Source of the DNA: Ruminococcaceae bacterium UBA2857
GTDB taxonomy: Bacteria; Bacillota; Clostridia; Oscillospirales; Acutalibacteraceae
DNA length: 52,095 bases
Direction: 5' to 3'
NCBI GenBank assembly: GCA_002350705.1
Contig: DEFH01000041.1
Span: forward strand, 1,698 to 53,792
In this document: positions 32,401 through 35,080 of the stretch, one piece after another
Layout of the letters: the number at the start of each line of letters is the position of its first letter
Position numbering within the stretch: position 1 is the stretch's first letter
The notes under the pieces: generated by a model
What the model was told of the DNA's origin: nothing
The model's input: only the letters and a program-made list of their open reading frames with translations
The model's database searches: none
Made by a program: the position numbers and the translations under genes

Positions 32401-33532
32401 CCTTTATTTTGTATTCGCCTGTTTCGTCATCCTTCTCTAAAAGGAGACTTTTCATATTATCTGTTTCATTAAACAGTTCAAAATAGGTTCTGATAAATTC
32501 GGGAGTGATATTTTTAGAAATGTCATTTTTATGTGCCGTATCGTTCCAGTTAAAAGTACATTTAAATTCTTTCAGACTGTAATTCTTGAAATGGTTGTCA
32601 TCTATCGTTTCAATATCATAATCGGCAATCTGATGTTCCTCTGCCTTATAGTGATAGGTATTGCCGTTTTCGTCACATTCCGGCACACTGTAGGTATAGA
32701 TATCGTTATTACTGTCGGCATGGATGCATAACGGAGCACCTGCTTGCGTAGTGTAGTCCTCATATTCACCGTCGGGGATTTTGCGTAAAACGTCAAACTC
32801 TACATTTGTCGGTCTGCCTGTGTTGGTATCACGCCACATGACATTCGCATCAAAGTCAACGATTGGTGTAATGTTAAACTGCTTTGCACTATATAATTCC
32901 TCATCTTTTATATATGTATCATAAGGAGATTCTTCCTGTGTCTCATAGTTGATTTTATATATATGACGGTTATCGGGGATATTTTGTTCTTTTGCGGGAT
33001 CATTGTCCGGATGGTTGTCGGTGTCGATATCGCTGTAGCTGCCGTTTCCGCCGGCTGCCGAATCATACTGTTCAAATACCTTAACTTTCTCTCCGTCACG
33101 CACTTCTGTCAGTTGGAGATCGATCACTATACGGCTGATTTTATTCTGAATCAGGAAGTTTTTAAATTCCTGATTGACAGGAGCATTAAAATATACTTTC
33201 TGATCCTTATTAAGCTGCATACTGCCGTCACTTTCCAAATATACCGTCTGATTATCGGTATCCGTCAGCTGGTATTCTCTGGAAAGTGTGAACGGTTCAT
33301 ATCGGTAGGTAAGTTCCCCGTCTTGTTCTGTTTCCTTCAGCGTATAGAAAGTAATCTGATACTTTGTTTGCAGATCTTCCGAGCTTGTCAGCATATGATT
33401 ATTAATTCCTATAAAATTAGATACTTCATCTTGTGCTGTTACCGGAAGATACGGCACCATTGTTATCATCATGGACAGCATCAGCATCAAAGATATCATT
33501 CTATGGAATAATCCTATTCTTGTATTCTTCAT
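8462..33532 (-). CDS. Giant secreted CnaB/SpaA-repeat protein with carbohydrate-binding-like insert (8,356 aa)
   Basis: One uninterrupted 25,071-base gene. The start at 33532 (MKNTRIG) has AAAGGAG nine bases upstream; an eight-codon extension is less likely. Residues 1-33 are a signal peptide (hydrophobic run, VTA-Q cleavage). Then come about 26 CnaB-like domains, each opening with a V-x-K-x-W-x-D strand and closing with TNT or TNK. In CnaB domains the strand Lys and the last-strand Asn form an isopeptide bond with help from a Glu, giving stiff rods. Arrays of a second small repeat are nested among them. Near residues 5440-7600 are SpaA-like domains, one split by about 1,800 residues of CBM26-like repeats. 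No LPxTG motif with a hydrophobic tail, dockerin or SLH domain ends the protein. An adhesive or cell-to-substrate fibre role is inferred. Confidence 0.9.
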   Translation of the reverse strand: MKNTRIGLFHRMISLMLMLSMMITMVPYLPVTAQDEVSNFIGINNHMLTSSEDLQTKYQITFYTLKETEQDGELTYRYEPFTLSREYQLTDTDNQTVYLESDGSMQLNKDQKVYFNAPVNQEFKNFLIQNKISRIVIDLQLTEVRDGEKVKVFEQYDSAAGGNGSYSDIDTDNHPDNDPAKEQNIPDNRHIYKINYETQEESPYDTYIKDEELYSAKQFNITPIVDFDANVMWRDTNTGRPTNVEFDVLRKIPDGEYEDYTTQAGAPLCIHADSNNDIYTYSVPECDENGNTYHYKAEEHQIADYDIETIDDNHFKNYSLKEFKCTFNWNDTAHKNDISKNITPEFIRTYFELFNETDNMKSLLLEKDDETGEYKIKDDQISYNAATGELTISGLREITSDGTAIIYSLKPKAELDSQIPVNDVDNKTDEQGQPKDAYSGSADDKYLLSSVNNGVNSNIVDKTYDNGTVHLLLTGTTAFTGPLSWSDEDNKTDRQAAVASGAAGDFILYRYIDGASNMVSQVGTWKISDQQDENGNPVYIYSDDEGNPIDIDKYDNTGAKYIYFAKERINADLGDYGVEYTFSEEADFPFNGTSSGTYNGSNVFPNGAAVKNSLVGWTEYGVDAKWIAAELQGGTGEAHYQLQCFNSDTKEWEDVTDNQIDLLNFSAEMMEKDGLFHAVRKYDDQGNLNHYRVVQTNVGRTDNGQSGTYTTPMIEMAYDPETGTLITETVQGRTLIKLRNPQTGDAESKVRISVGSHDFEVQAFWDEETKTFDYEYRLVGEVKIVMNKDWDAFPVSKLDKVWNSQVKLQLLKYNYITGEYEPYDATGLKYTDGSRTNGVLNEYTADSSTITVDRTKFVDDIDGISPKYAVKILNAPMYDEEGHINKYSIAEAGTMVWNEETHSYVSEKLGSAVYSMAVKQENNFNGTADSVDVFTAENIFGDGGEEIHFHKVWMDDGEEEYKCPIGIYMSPRAMPLPIVSNEGQTISNIESYDTYPNIGSATDTGSGWAYTTPWAANNLFADWTSGLGYKYLDNNAYVNHYVKSHNRISPAENANYVPLQTPLSESDFPGTLPDGVLTNVNNALVNSNGYMMNTGGVMSESNIWLSRIQVRIGYSYNNMYNLKDFQEYFIDDSITSQGYYFKKDTVEKEPYTDWVNQLPATYKQDKVVTVGENKANVYNLYEKNADYTYSANGTTVNPIEFPWFAGIYQVTYNNGYTRYYAVQEEPTIDTNNDNKLSDVFFTNTRIGIVNYHIHFDWLVGYRRPDMQTVSVKIKADYHDGSEAHYITVDGSPEITLNLIEDENGNAVDDYYITNLPKYTNTGKIITYTIEEVKVNDTSFDEEGNCVLDGDNLSVSITNHPYEINPNSNSDDLDPIVITNTFSGTTNVTVNKIWKDDSNTLNTRTDLYINLFRHNTHTDRDNQIGKDYHWVMQSHDTLNHWTYTYSDVEKYDSEGYLYDYYVTEITDKLAANDYVTSYSNISHLTAAAGAKNYTSNDSVFIIPATDITNGNFSAAISGLVQKADDGSIYTYEVSDREGNALTGVTCSQTTQSDGTVTVTVTASGLDGNEPLVFKLQRKAGNDTKFSAVPDYYDDIKNVFNHNVSNRVYNNGTITNKLVSTVSITVEKLWQNIDKALEDYNYPIADVFLYANIKSNRSHYTAGDTVYAKDKNFAQGGYAIVEGAEDTATALGELVDMVQLVGGRKYVWFNWQKTVQKDGNQQIVYSHDDYVSFGSQINLQKYDENGALIRYSLRERAINGYTYRISGNKLINEYNGGQQVQVKVTKTWQNMTEGSVYPTVKLTLHQCYVGKKNENSSELSLKEYQSFEKTLRRSTDNTPVVWTFGAPGNKEKLYQYSPTGEEFFYYVTEELIDANGSGKVLFAKTYTVDQNTREIIPSENDFSGLGFQSTITEQSEDSFTVNTDSGVITVPRAEADSSNVITVQLDNLSAGDYRVQEENAVENSETITCTQTSENGKVSLTVTKTLPTENTPDKIGFKIYRDGDQNPVTQTADEQPLKAVNPNSANEIPVHKRVDVNNNYSPDETNFQSKITVNKTWEKYKNNNQNPNNSEFDGITDYSFVLKRNTTYIHEKSLFKVDTAIPSVEVQGFSHDDFNITVGAFAGKTADGTLTETESEIAYNEAEITFKKNAYENPITVKVKVYKADKTVEITGLAIYGQDAVPYTYTVEELRMAAFEPQKERDSQKINTAGGEAELHLNNQLMHFTLRLNKVFGAEYQSGSSTMYEPIKPEDYSLYFNSEFINRLRFQLQRRTRQTNGNGTVTVGDWQENYKEVSGNQLTTFDKGNLKGQYYYDFNYLPKYNVSGLLYEYRVVELNTVGEYVKIYYPSNNDGLPDSDAPLASENPKYFDNNDPVVCSSNRNGASLVNTYVRNIFRGKNILVEKIWNDGNNADGMRPEKLDFQLKEHFQTEGYPDIALDKVLKNEKEHWERTFLLPRYYYNGDAPIGNILFSVSEALETAKRYDDSPETLYDLGYRQEDVGYKINNNGTVEYISSDFQSDNLLGAENDTLVGMYLKNKKEFVNSQLTFEKKWDDNDNQWEDRPKEIYIKTVRRTIGAVQPDSDGIFVVDFSKADRSQDMLIEGLPMTDSGNHLYTYFVECEDSGVSCTTETVGDTAAVHIDCSGSSSDTVSFKLKRKTTGYKYISYQQDADHVFTVPSGQAVNGKFQVKFTDLPISDGAVNYIYRITDASGEPLDVEMNHQPTSDIKKDIIVTANAGSSDFKFKLQRSVDGSNYEDVTGITAERYLDEELPLLPYPQANGFYTVPAEDKAGDVFSVKIMNLEAGETYRLINTDESVISVTMTDDGGNGKIVTANISGNFVFKIQQLNADGTYQDVNNDDIIVARYFEETVTRDKNNTKLHLEYSPASSDTEDVKKDHYNNPIGYEDTTKTYSSSSGTFTVPGSDAFDGKFSVLVQGLPEGNYSVNNGEIKEVRSIGNGKVDLLVTKEASGDNIPDFTFTVTGGTVPDGTKAVRFFEADEKGIIKLPIDISANNDNMDTFLSEHLDYGISKEDSGIAPSEKNNGLWYQYYYTVVECDKNGIDDQSSLTYSQSDNASSAPIPTAKKLTFDINTTAYHSNENDIRKYINIKIVDAAGNIVKKDINGNALKLTMTSTDSGTGTERTEDYFASDQEHNIPVEGVIVIPVPTYCDSIHCEVDNLPYDSTYNVQRCKAGGATHGDGLPTSNVQVNDSQYKPSKVSFTYEKTWDESAKSHKLRPDNVYFKLFRTYEGNDTEEEVRSISRQVDDDSISDTIDSLEASKWVNGIWKPYSYYLKEYSENGEEKSYNNLYHGSYIYDTDQPFVLENDRLYAGLKQGIENKLQKTKHELVKEWNDENNESGSREDYTVRLERKTSAIDWQPVDLTKIVVTSVTENQKDGTKLFTKVNTDGETLTIPMESLHYCFDSLPIYDEKGLLYTYRVVEVNIGNYEVEDNQTYLFFVPGTESTDEEYSYVRAVHRGTKNYYVDYEESEQVEYIEDDGTTHMTGKKEDAQYYTESKITNELVDDIVSVSNFRAEKVWDDENNLYGKRPQKIIYTLRRTKTKDGVKELDTNFASTKEGNELNNWTCQWSQCAAFAADGGKFEYYITENTVEYYTTSEATDENSDTKLYTFTNTYEPPKRKLTAYKNWDDVNDKFALRPDKITYELWCKYDVYKLNITKDADDKVTSVTVSDEPEETVDMPVYDSSKEEEEQSQVYQVMKAADNSLTGAYFTKILDEENHKVGDNANQWSVDFENLPYYVNTCSDERYRGKVSEVTYYVKEIVNGQTTAVYECADSDDSKTSDEKMLKLYAKNDSAAVFPANTTSGQITVPKTNSVDGILSVLIADLPTENMYGKKYAYSVDNTDLRCEESVFHDNTNGKTSLIISRELPEVYFKIQRNVRENGTKETVIKNVSDERLSVTINGKVYQADSEGVFAVPRVYAGSNIVSVSISGLPEKDRSNRTYLYYVQECNASGTALTSVGEQDKMTLTKSGSGNSVSLTVTKPLGTESPNVTFQLYRTPQDGTQEGPLTNITYEKAVQAENGKDVFSADNTENHIIAVPRSLAVDNALSVNIKDLPKSDGTNEYAYTIRELNENGQTIAGSDLTCISENDETDNQKVVLTVKKEYPKLYFKVMQNNHPLINISEGNPLKVLCGGEKFTPDENGIIAVPLLYANSDNDALTLTMSIPNLPYKDSQDNLCNYSIEPVDDTITSLVQTPNEDNNTVSLTVKKESISPFPDHIYFQVLQNDTAIGKIVTGQKALTASKFVVSNTELSGEGVLTAAGDNSVSMTNTLERQDITVALDWDDNGYQGNVNALHYNTDVTLQIAELGYSASKVIAVSKKVDDTVSPAVKNGVEFKDIPIYYFDGQDKRMISYTVSEKPHTGDITDAIYDEQIYNLYSTVENDTDNYQPNGDEVQEERNETGSFLTVGENDRKYCYQGSAQAYSDKTSALSNPPVTHINILNTLPLTAVDVVKTWDDRNDKFKLRPADIADNLTLYRSQAGVTDFSAEVSEWKVLSFSDKEYVKKANAFPSTSGNTYTYTYQKILKYDESNHPYIFKINETKVTAYENPQYGEYNAATEAYSGIQTVTHVTQNNSDTDHADEQLDWDGTHSLTETFRITNTLQTRKVTVYKEWNDSSCAEAQENALHYDVTANLKATYNGYGENGTESISYSENKTILKDDASGQEFTELPVYGADGTAISYSADETEQKYGYQKSFSQASTTLTNGDGSITITNTLPVTSVTVTKTWSDWNNKFGIRPQKITLTLYRTTDSSLAHNAASGWEQVGEPQEVTVTSNTSYTFANLLKYSQANKLYYFKVEETAVNGYTTTYPTAVTTDSSTDLAVTNTLDTRDIKVTKSWNDNGYPQDKANALHYDIAVTLSNDSLDCNESGRNVNGKYNETKILAKNSTDALVFKNLPKYDSDGNIIAYSVKESLPTGTYSVASGENNVSSEKDTATDVTATEFIIPTDSDRKYGYVGTCTKVADNNIVRQYDITNTLPLTAVDIVKKWEDQNDEFGFRPDNITNKLKLYRFSSSSAATLTDTQLDNETWTELLSANNDYQTASSFPSKNGEVWTYTYQKLLKYDIGNNPYLFKVTEDDIQNAAYQAPSYTNQYLDYSEVTVSDADTDGETSPFTPLAVTNKLNTRSVKVYKDWDDNGSSTRYDIDITLSSDTANNGADNSGGNTRNDSGKYKETKTIYADAQSPIYVEFENLPKYTANGDVIVYNVREDAAKPSNNFTVRTPAMAQSGTTELSGELPIFTDGDRHYGYVGSAVYKAEQDGDKKYAVEYDITNTLPLTNIQVKKDWDVNETLHKYVGEYTDGEDTKNYRDISVKLTRTSKDSNTDNSPGSTFNSDTNNIKSVSYSADMTTDYTGLLVYDYANKQYIYKVQELDLKGYNATYEYIYTDNGTEKKTTDGTIPAQKAASNNPLTLTVTNTQITGSAEVIKIDKTHYDAYSDHANNNYSDVTLKNVSFYLTCNGAPVLVSKDSDGNYVLDSENGSNIVISDANGKIAFQNFPLNTYRLQEISAPTGYLGDTYLADCYFTIDVQEANSNQADKITYDSGFIQGNGNDKRIGNLQKIEETTITLVKRDEESKKHLPNTTYYLLQMVLRDHYAGSRTFGSDEEYINAADAALMSCNGVLTDDVKEFWHIPISSESNNPIPYIYTTNYSGMIGPITKVMTGRYAFIEAQPPLGYEWSYCKPFEITATEKVVRVEHEDPRKTGNLKILKEDQYHNGLEGGIFELWYKPDVSAPPTYSINSPVTSPTPAVQMTGTPLSVPEPQPDTQSHTTYSYRYTEPEAPPDNEPTNWILPRTDNDYIFFEDVQMGDWYWKKPTTINTTYEQNGRKLTKGDLDNEFGEIRAKFYDKNGNLMGDWKVWERFVYYDPNGKTYNNDGSVINSSIPTHYIIWKIQPPDGAKTVKFYRGGDESHKATDQFKFTKGKLYRRARNGGEGGHVEMGTSWSSNSWATRGAGQSGLAYVPMAQKIIFRRNNQYCWDNIHIQFFKKEGDNYIEVGEQFPGYLMEPYAYAKSDYRIEFSDRVEKDGDLCYEIAIPAGATHFKINNGVSVTHNSGIYQGYGRYETGYTQIHTASDTVNGHSCANMKNYGNYFKFKNNDVYGLIYGNDELSLTKWTDAEITKGHDDVHDTVFDSNATAFEVDSDDDFIYFTKPDGWNWGNHVYAYFFGGDDLRSDNWQRAVYSIWPGVLPSSAKLPSDPTIDNIFNAQINNEVLMPESTYKNKYNQTVYKFRRPLGDTRNYDHVIFSNGLVGAGSVIGSLNGKESASISYTLGKGYFFNTNSNQWDSWLQADSEYHTTTAYDIRKSNGTTDYIYIKNTSSNSWDDIHIQFYNGNTRVGQQGEGYVMKYSGSKSDGIEWYKVPVPSNATTFTLTNGRNKDGGTVNNSKSTDKKYPILAYWTESGTPSATSYTTNGNMIYKIKDTPKSGTVYELELVGPTVEKVADTSTTTTVQVSEADYTLRGDYLYIVDRDNQWTLGSKPVIRFRDANGSLIKNNSSSYHPIISQPVSDASSAYYDKCWFSIEIPQDAAEFNINNGGNWYPIYAKVTAATGSAPDFTTGDMYYQTTGSNTVQLIWPTFDTSQLDADGDDGTYDKRGDYLYLVKNSWNLSDKMYVTFYSDDTGSSQIASVRMKYTGQLSLNAESPTDGESTAVTEAVGHWLKAAIPYGAKSFRIKMNSAPDGSETVHPIFAKRTKTAPYQKDNYTLNGMQFRVEDDNSLTRFYPVFTQNPIYEPPENIQSGETTTIDPTAVGEYKSASVVPNPVSAAAEPDDMPVLFETTDNTLTSNDKIVKYSWTEGSAKIYYKDSNGWGNAYAHFWKSDNSQSDGGLHQMHSEGNNIYSIEVPEYADRVIFAKNDSWNDQTDDLTLPSDVHTKCYIYQYTTSTSYTDGRLRFDNRKLGWTDVYAYFFTSDDTAVGLSWNQVTSSTTQKFEQLSTDIDGILSLDMNSFSSADYVIFRNSSGAQSMNISLSGHRTNDIFNPINNYIYVLDCWSGTDPWQEILLSGDGNGGGQGQKITEQNDNQWIFRTSYPSDKHYTTIQYKYDNSGVYTSNSYSISNRSENGRGQVFKVTGTVGNASSTDWSYFGIGEGSWGGTGEWKFNVYSSASSIQTYEATYQPEDRYGYISDLTSTSDDGHTYNFVNITTSIETPYIRFYTTADDSGAVIGGVDSGICMSDAKINDSSTAVKLETHSYCIRLPKNAKSFTVGDGTNYSDAKVLDDTKEYIYTVTQDGSAVTVSGDSERVGIHNATIDNFEPKSDFDYIYFTDKDNWSDGGSKTIYAYYYGGVDGEYAAWPGVPAQNSYTDNNGQTVYVFQPPKQGNDNRVYPYVIFHNGSDNSRKITQKISYALGYNYTPDSNSTVHYGTVTTHANAVSNACKAQGKPDDTYSNTETQTISYTMTDNYLFFVNNGTKDLRTALNDIETRYRLDDVHIRFFKEDGTTSVGNAAGYKMDELMADYEGDEVYRIRIPNDAKKFQITNGNGKQNITSLINNYRRSEIRDIKENGLYRFVRSGTSYDNYAINCNEQQSTINSLNSYLYRLELLNEEEEEDEPIVIGGSGEPVYLATVETGYDGLTKWITDLRRKTKDGEIYDRENPDTYIADEVDNEYLANTINDLNKTGVTEVKVRKWGTYFWKEIQAPYGYDIDMEILPDFKVGAEEAELAAYVQSATDSPLPGKIQLTKTAGEKVGNTDIGAVLEGFRFRLYDHSDTGKIIKLVKKANLQEYYVYPDNPTDKQQKILDAMLAQRVDPEDDTSAYVWEHDPDDNAKFQYYNNDENVPETDANGQIKIENIPWGTYYLEEVAVRANSGYVNTSNNRINQVYFTIGRNNCLDVQKLSCKDEMQPAYIKLFEHINMKKEAWGDPTFVFRIKQTAHYVDGTLTDTDGKEMLVSLTVNDDGTLQTDTILGEAYNGWLIESTDEEITVDEDETIKEYAGMYHIDSEGRIRVEPGTYEITRVPVSRYEFVADTWKLKSDDTENIYETHKQTEETPTMTGKERKVTVKIPASETALVHYYDKIAYYDKFSQADENINKFYTLDGNHANNTVKGIRMDTYYVDSDDTVDDSDQLTIPLTTEDMENAPVKFKAYMILADGSERPMTEKEKADLVIGYTYKAASHDDKNFGGQTDKTKNDFSYDTASDMMIVRNSSRYNDEIYTLTANYHDYETDFELVMAESEKPKKLYTRQVIFKSDILSETVHPNISYFLDRIIHDNAEETPVLIQTKEYEFTFLILDDETKESGAADKVTVYDVRHNGRSIGKNSEKWKEIVNKLINVNVMNTASPFTINESFRTGSGLSETYSFGSWQNTSGENLTASYENIADAIKSDLIKTEPIVFTAQLAKNS
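8465..10870 (-). other. C-terminal SpaA-like domains and anchorless end of the giant protein
   Basis: The region holds the second half of a split SpaA-like domain (WGTYFWKEIQAPYGYD near 10600), another SpaA-like domain (PGKIQLTKT to GTYYLEEVAVRANSGY, 10460-10060), and about 500 residues of unassigned sequence. The last residues (SDLIKTEPIVFTAQLAKNS) contain no sorting signal, membrane helix or charged tail. Confidence 0.65.
10870..16310 (-). other. Carbohydrate-binding-like repeat region within the giant protein
   Basis: About ten copies of a module built as aromatic strand, W, a short gap, then I-H-I-x-F-Y or V-Y-A-Y-F, ending in a P-x-x-A-x-x-F-x-I-x-N-G strand. Cores lie near 15590, 15060, 14560, 14100, 13697, 13098, 12827, 11716 and 11287. 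Two copies (15063-14900 and 11716-11580) carry YAYFFGG or YAYYYGG followed by WPGV, like family 26 starch-binding modules. Binding to alpha-glucan is inferred, not shown. Confidence 0.6.
17220..20690 (-). repeat. Four tandem two-domain CnaB duplications
   Basis: Two CnaB subtypes alternate four times. Subtype B has an L-x-T-R lead and ANALHYD in the middle, with starts near 20690, 19690, 19010 and 18115. Subtype A has LPLTAVDVVKTW and a DKFxxRPxxI stretch, with starts near 20150, 19330, 18560 and 17660. The unit of duplication is therefore the B-A pair, about 0.7-1.0 kb. Boundaries were estimated by reading the translation. Confidence 0.75.
20750..22130 (-). repeat. Array of V-P / L-P small repeats, copy block 3
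   Basis: About four to five units of roughly 90 residues. Each has a VP strand, a SVxIxxLP strand, a Y-x-Y strand, then VSLTVTK and F-K-I-Q-R-like strands. The block lies between a CnaB body and its expected closing strand VSMTNTLE, so it seems inserted near the end of that domain. No named family was recognised. Confidence 0.6.
24560..25810 (-). repeat. Array of V-P / L-P small repeats, copy block 2
   Basis: Units with the same strand order as the block at 20750-22130: TVPSGQAVNGKFQVKFTDLP near 25500, TVPAEDKAGDVFSVKIMNLE near 25190, TVPGSDAFDGKFSVLVQGLP near 24790. Single copies also occur near 28990 and 27750. The spread through the protein suggests a mobile module within the gene. Confidence 0.6.
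29950..30610 (-). other. Insert within a CnaB-like domain of the giant protein
   Basis: A CnaB-type opening strand (HFHKVWMDDG, near 30680) is separated by about 220 residues from the later part of the same domain (FAGIYQVTYNNG and FFTNTRIG, about 29920-29790). The intervening sequence is rich in Asn, Tyr and Ser and has no recognised family. It may be a functional head domain on the rod; this is inference. Confidence 0.45.
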
Positions 33533-33590
33533 ACGATCTATCTCCTTTCCGAGCATATAAAAACAGAATTCGTTATCATTATTATTAACT

Positions 33591-33601
33591 ATTATATTAT
33601 A
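33591..33601 (-). promoter_or_regulatory. Possible promoter -10 region of the giant gene
   Basis: Two overlapping TATAAT boxes lie about 60 bases upstream of the giant gene's start. No -35 box matches well (nearest are TTATGA and ATGACA), which may mean activator dependence or low expression. Confidence 0.4.
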
Positions 33602-33811
33602 CTACATTTTGTGTCATAATAACAGTATTTTTTCTCCCAAAAAAGCAAATAATATGTCTAAAAAAGTGGCTCACTTTCATACTAAAAACTGTTCATTTTA
33701 TCCATTTTCAGTGCAATTTCAGAGAATCAACAAAAATACCGCACAAAAGTTAACCTATCAAATATAGAAAATTTTAGGCATTATTGTATCAGTTCCAATT
33801 TGTCATAAAAC

Positions 33812-33841
33812 AAAAAGCAGGGGATTTTTTCCTCTGCTTTT
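33812..33841 (-). terminator. Intrinsic terminator after the aminotransferase
   Basis: A 12-bp stem with one G-U pair (AAAAGCAGAGGA with its partner) is followed by TTTTTG on the minus strand, starting about 8 bases after the stop codon. It ends the long gene run beginning at 42637. Confidence 0.85.
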
Positions 33842-33848
33842 CATACGA

Positions 33849-35015
33849 TTATTTTCTTTTGATTTTACGACGGATATGTTCCAGACGGTTAAGAGCTTCA
33901 TATAATGTCTCGTTTTTCTTGGCAAAATGCAGTCTGATCAGATGGTTGACATCCTCTCTGAAAAAGCTCGAGCCGGGTACAGCTCCCACTCCCACATCTC
34001 TTGCCAGCACTTCACAGAATTCCAGATCACTCCGGTAGCCAAATTCCGAAATATCCAACAATATATAGTATGCTCCCTGCGGAATCGTATGGGCAATTCC
34101 TATATCGTCAAGACCTTTGAGGAAAAGATTACGTTTTTCGGTATACTTTTCCCGAAGTTCCCGATAGTAATCCTCTCCGAAACGAAGTCCTGTCACAGCC
34201 GCCTCCTGCAAAGGTGCCGCTGCTCCGACTGTCAGAAAATCATGCACTTTCTTGGCAACATCAATGATATAATCCGGTGCAATGATATATCCCAGACGCC
34301 AGCCTGTAATGGAGTACGTCTTGGAAAGAGAGGAACAGGAGATGGTTCTCTTCCACATCCCCGGCAAGGATGCAAAATACGTATGCTTGTACGGTTCATA
34401 GACAATATGTTCATATACTTCATCCGTAATGACAAATGTATCATATTTTTCCGCAAAATCAGCAATGATTTTCAGCTCGTCATACGTGAATACTTTACCG
34501 CTGGGATTGGACGGATTACAGAGTATCAATGCTTTCGGCTTTTGCTGAAAAGCGGCTTCCAGTTCGTCGGCATTGAAGTGAAACTCGGGCGGATATAACG
34601 GTACATAAATCGGTTCTGCTCCCGAAAGAATCGTATCCGCCCCGTAGTTTTCATAGAACGGTGAAAATACGATTACCTTATCACCGGGATTGGTGACAGT
34701 CATCATTGCTGCCATCATTGCCTCCGTGCTGCCGCAGGTAACAACCATTTCAGCATTGGGATCAATTTTTCTGCCCATCAGACGTGACTGCTTTTCAGCG
34801 AGAGCCTCACGGAAATTCTGTGCTCCCCACGTAACGGAGTACTGATGAAAATCCTCATTTGCTACCTGTGCCAGCCTGTCCAGCAGTTCACGGGGCGGCT
34901 CAAAGTCAGGAAATCCCTGTGACAGATTCACCGCACCGTACTGATTGGAAATTCTTGTCATTCGTCTGATAACAGAATCCGTAAAATTTTCTGTTCTTTT
35001 AGAAAGTGTTGGCAT
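33849..35015 (-). CDS. Class I PLP-dependent aminotransferase
   Basis: A 388-residue fold-type I aminotransferase. The Schiff-base Lys is K232 in SSLSKTYSITGWR; N170, D198 and Y201 are the expected cofactor contacts, and R240 is conserved. The opening (RMTRISNQYGAVNLSQGFPDF) resembles the kynurenine/glutamine transaminase and methionine aminotransferase YbdL branch, which handles aromatic and sulfur-containing 2-oxoacids. Exact substrate is uncertain. It follows the CoA-ligase gene by 48 bases. It can be read from the upstream operon but also has a strong promoter of its own at the end of the ligase gene. With the 2-oxoacid oxidoreductase it could connect an amino acid to an acyl-CoA. Confidence 0.9.
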   Translation of the reverse strand: MPTLSKRTENFTDSVIRRMTRISNQYGAVNLSQGFPDFEPPRELLDRLAQVANEDFHQYSVTWGAQNFREALAEKQSRLMGRKIDPNAEMVVTCGSTEAMMAAMMTVTNPGDKVIVFSPFYENYGADTILSGAEPIYVPLYPPEFHFNADELEAAFQQKPKALILCNPSNPSGKVFTYDELKIIADFAEKYDTFVITDEVYEHIVYEPYKHTYFASLPGMWKRTISCSSLSKTYSITGWRLGYIIAPDYIIDVAKKVHDFLTVGAAAPLQEAAVTGLRFGEDYYRELREKYTEKRNLFLKGLDDIGIAHTIPQGAYYILLDISEFGYRSDLEFCEVLARDVGVGAVPGSSFFREDVNHLIRLHFAKKNETLYEALNRLEHIRRKIKRK

Positions 35016-35051
35016 AATCGCTCTGCCTCCATAGATGATTTTTTCATTTCT

Positions 35052-35080
35052 ATTATAATGACATCAGATGGTATAGTCAA
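35052..35080 (-). promoter_or_regulatory. Internal promoter for the aminotransferase
   Basis: TTGACT (35075-35080), a 17-base spacer and TATAAT (35052-35057) on the minus strand. The -35 box lies inside the last codons of the ligase gene. It would uncouple the aminotransferase from the attenuator upstream. Confidence 0.75.

Larger units (their letters stand above)
33533..33848. other. AT-rich intergenic region, 316 bases, no gene
   Basis: It contains the giant gene's RBS and a doubled TATAAT at 33591-33601 on the minus strand, a stretch of ordinary AT-rich DNA, and the terminator of the upstream aminotransferase at 33812-33841. No ORF, tRNA or repeat array was seen. Confidence 0.7.

Noticed and set aside
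8462..33532. CRISPR array or tandem DNA repeats explaining the repetitive 25-kb region
   Set aside because: The repetition is at protein level with diverged DNA; no short identical direct repeats with spacers were seen.
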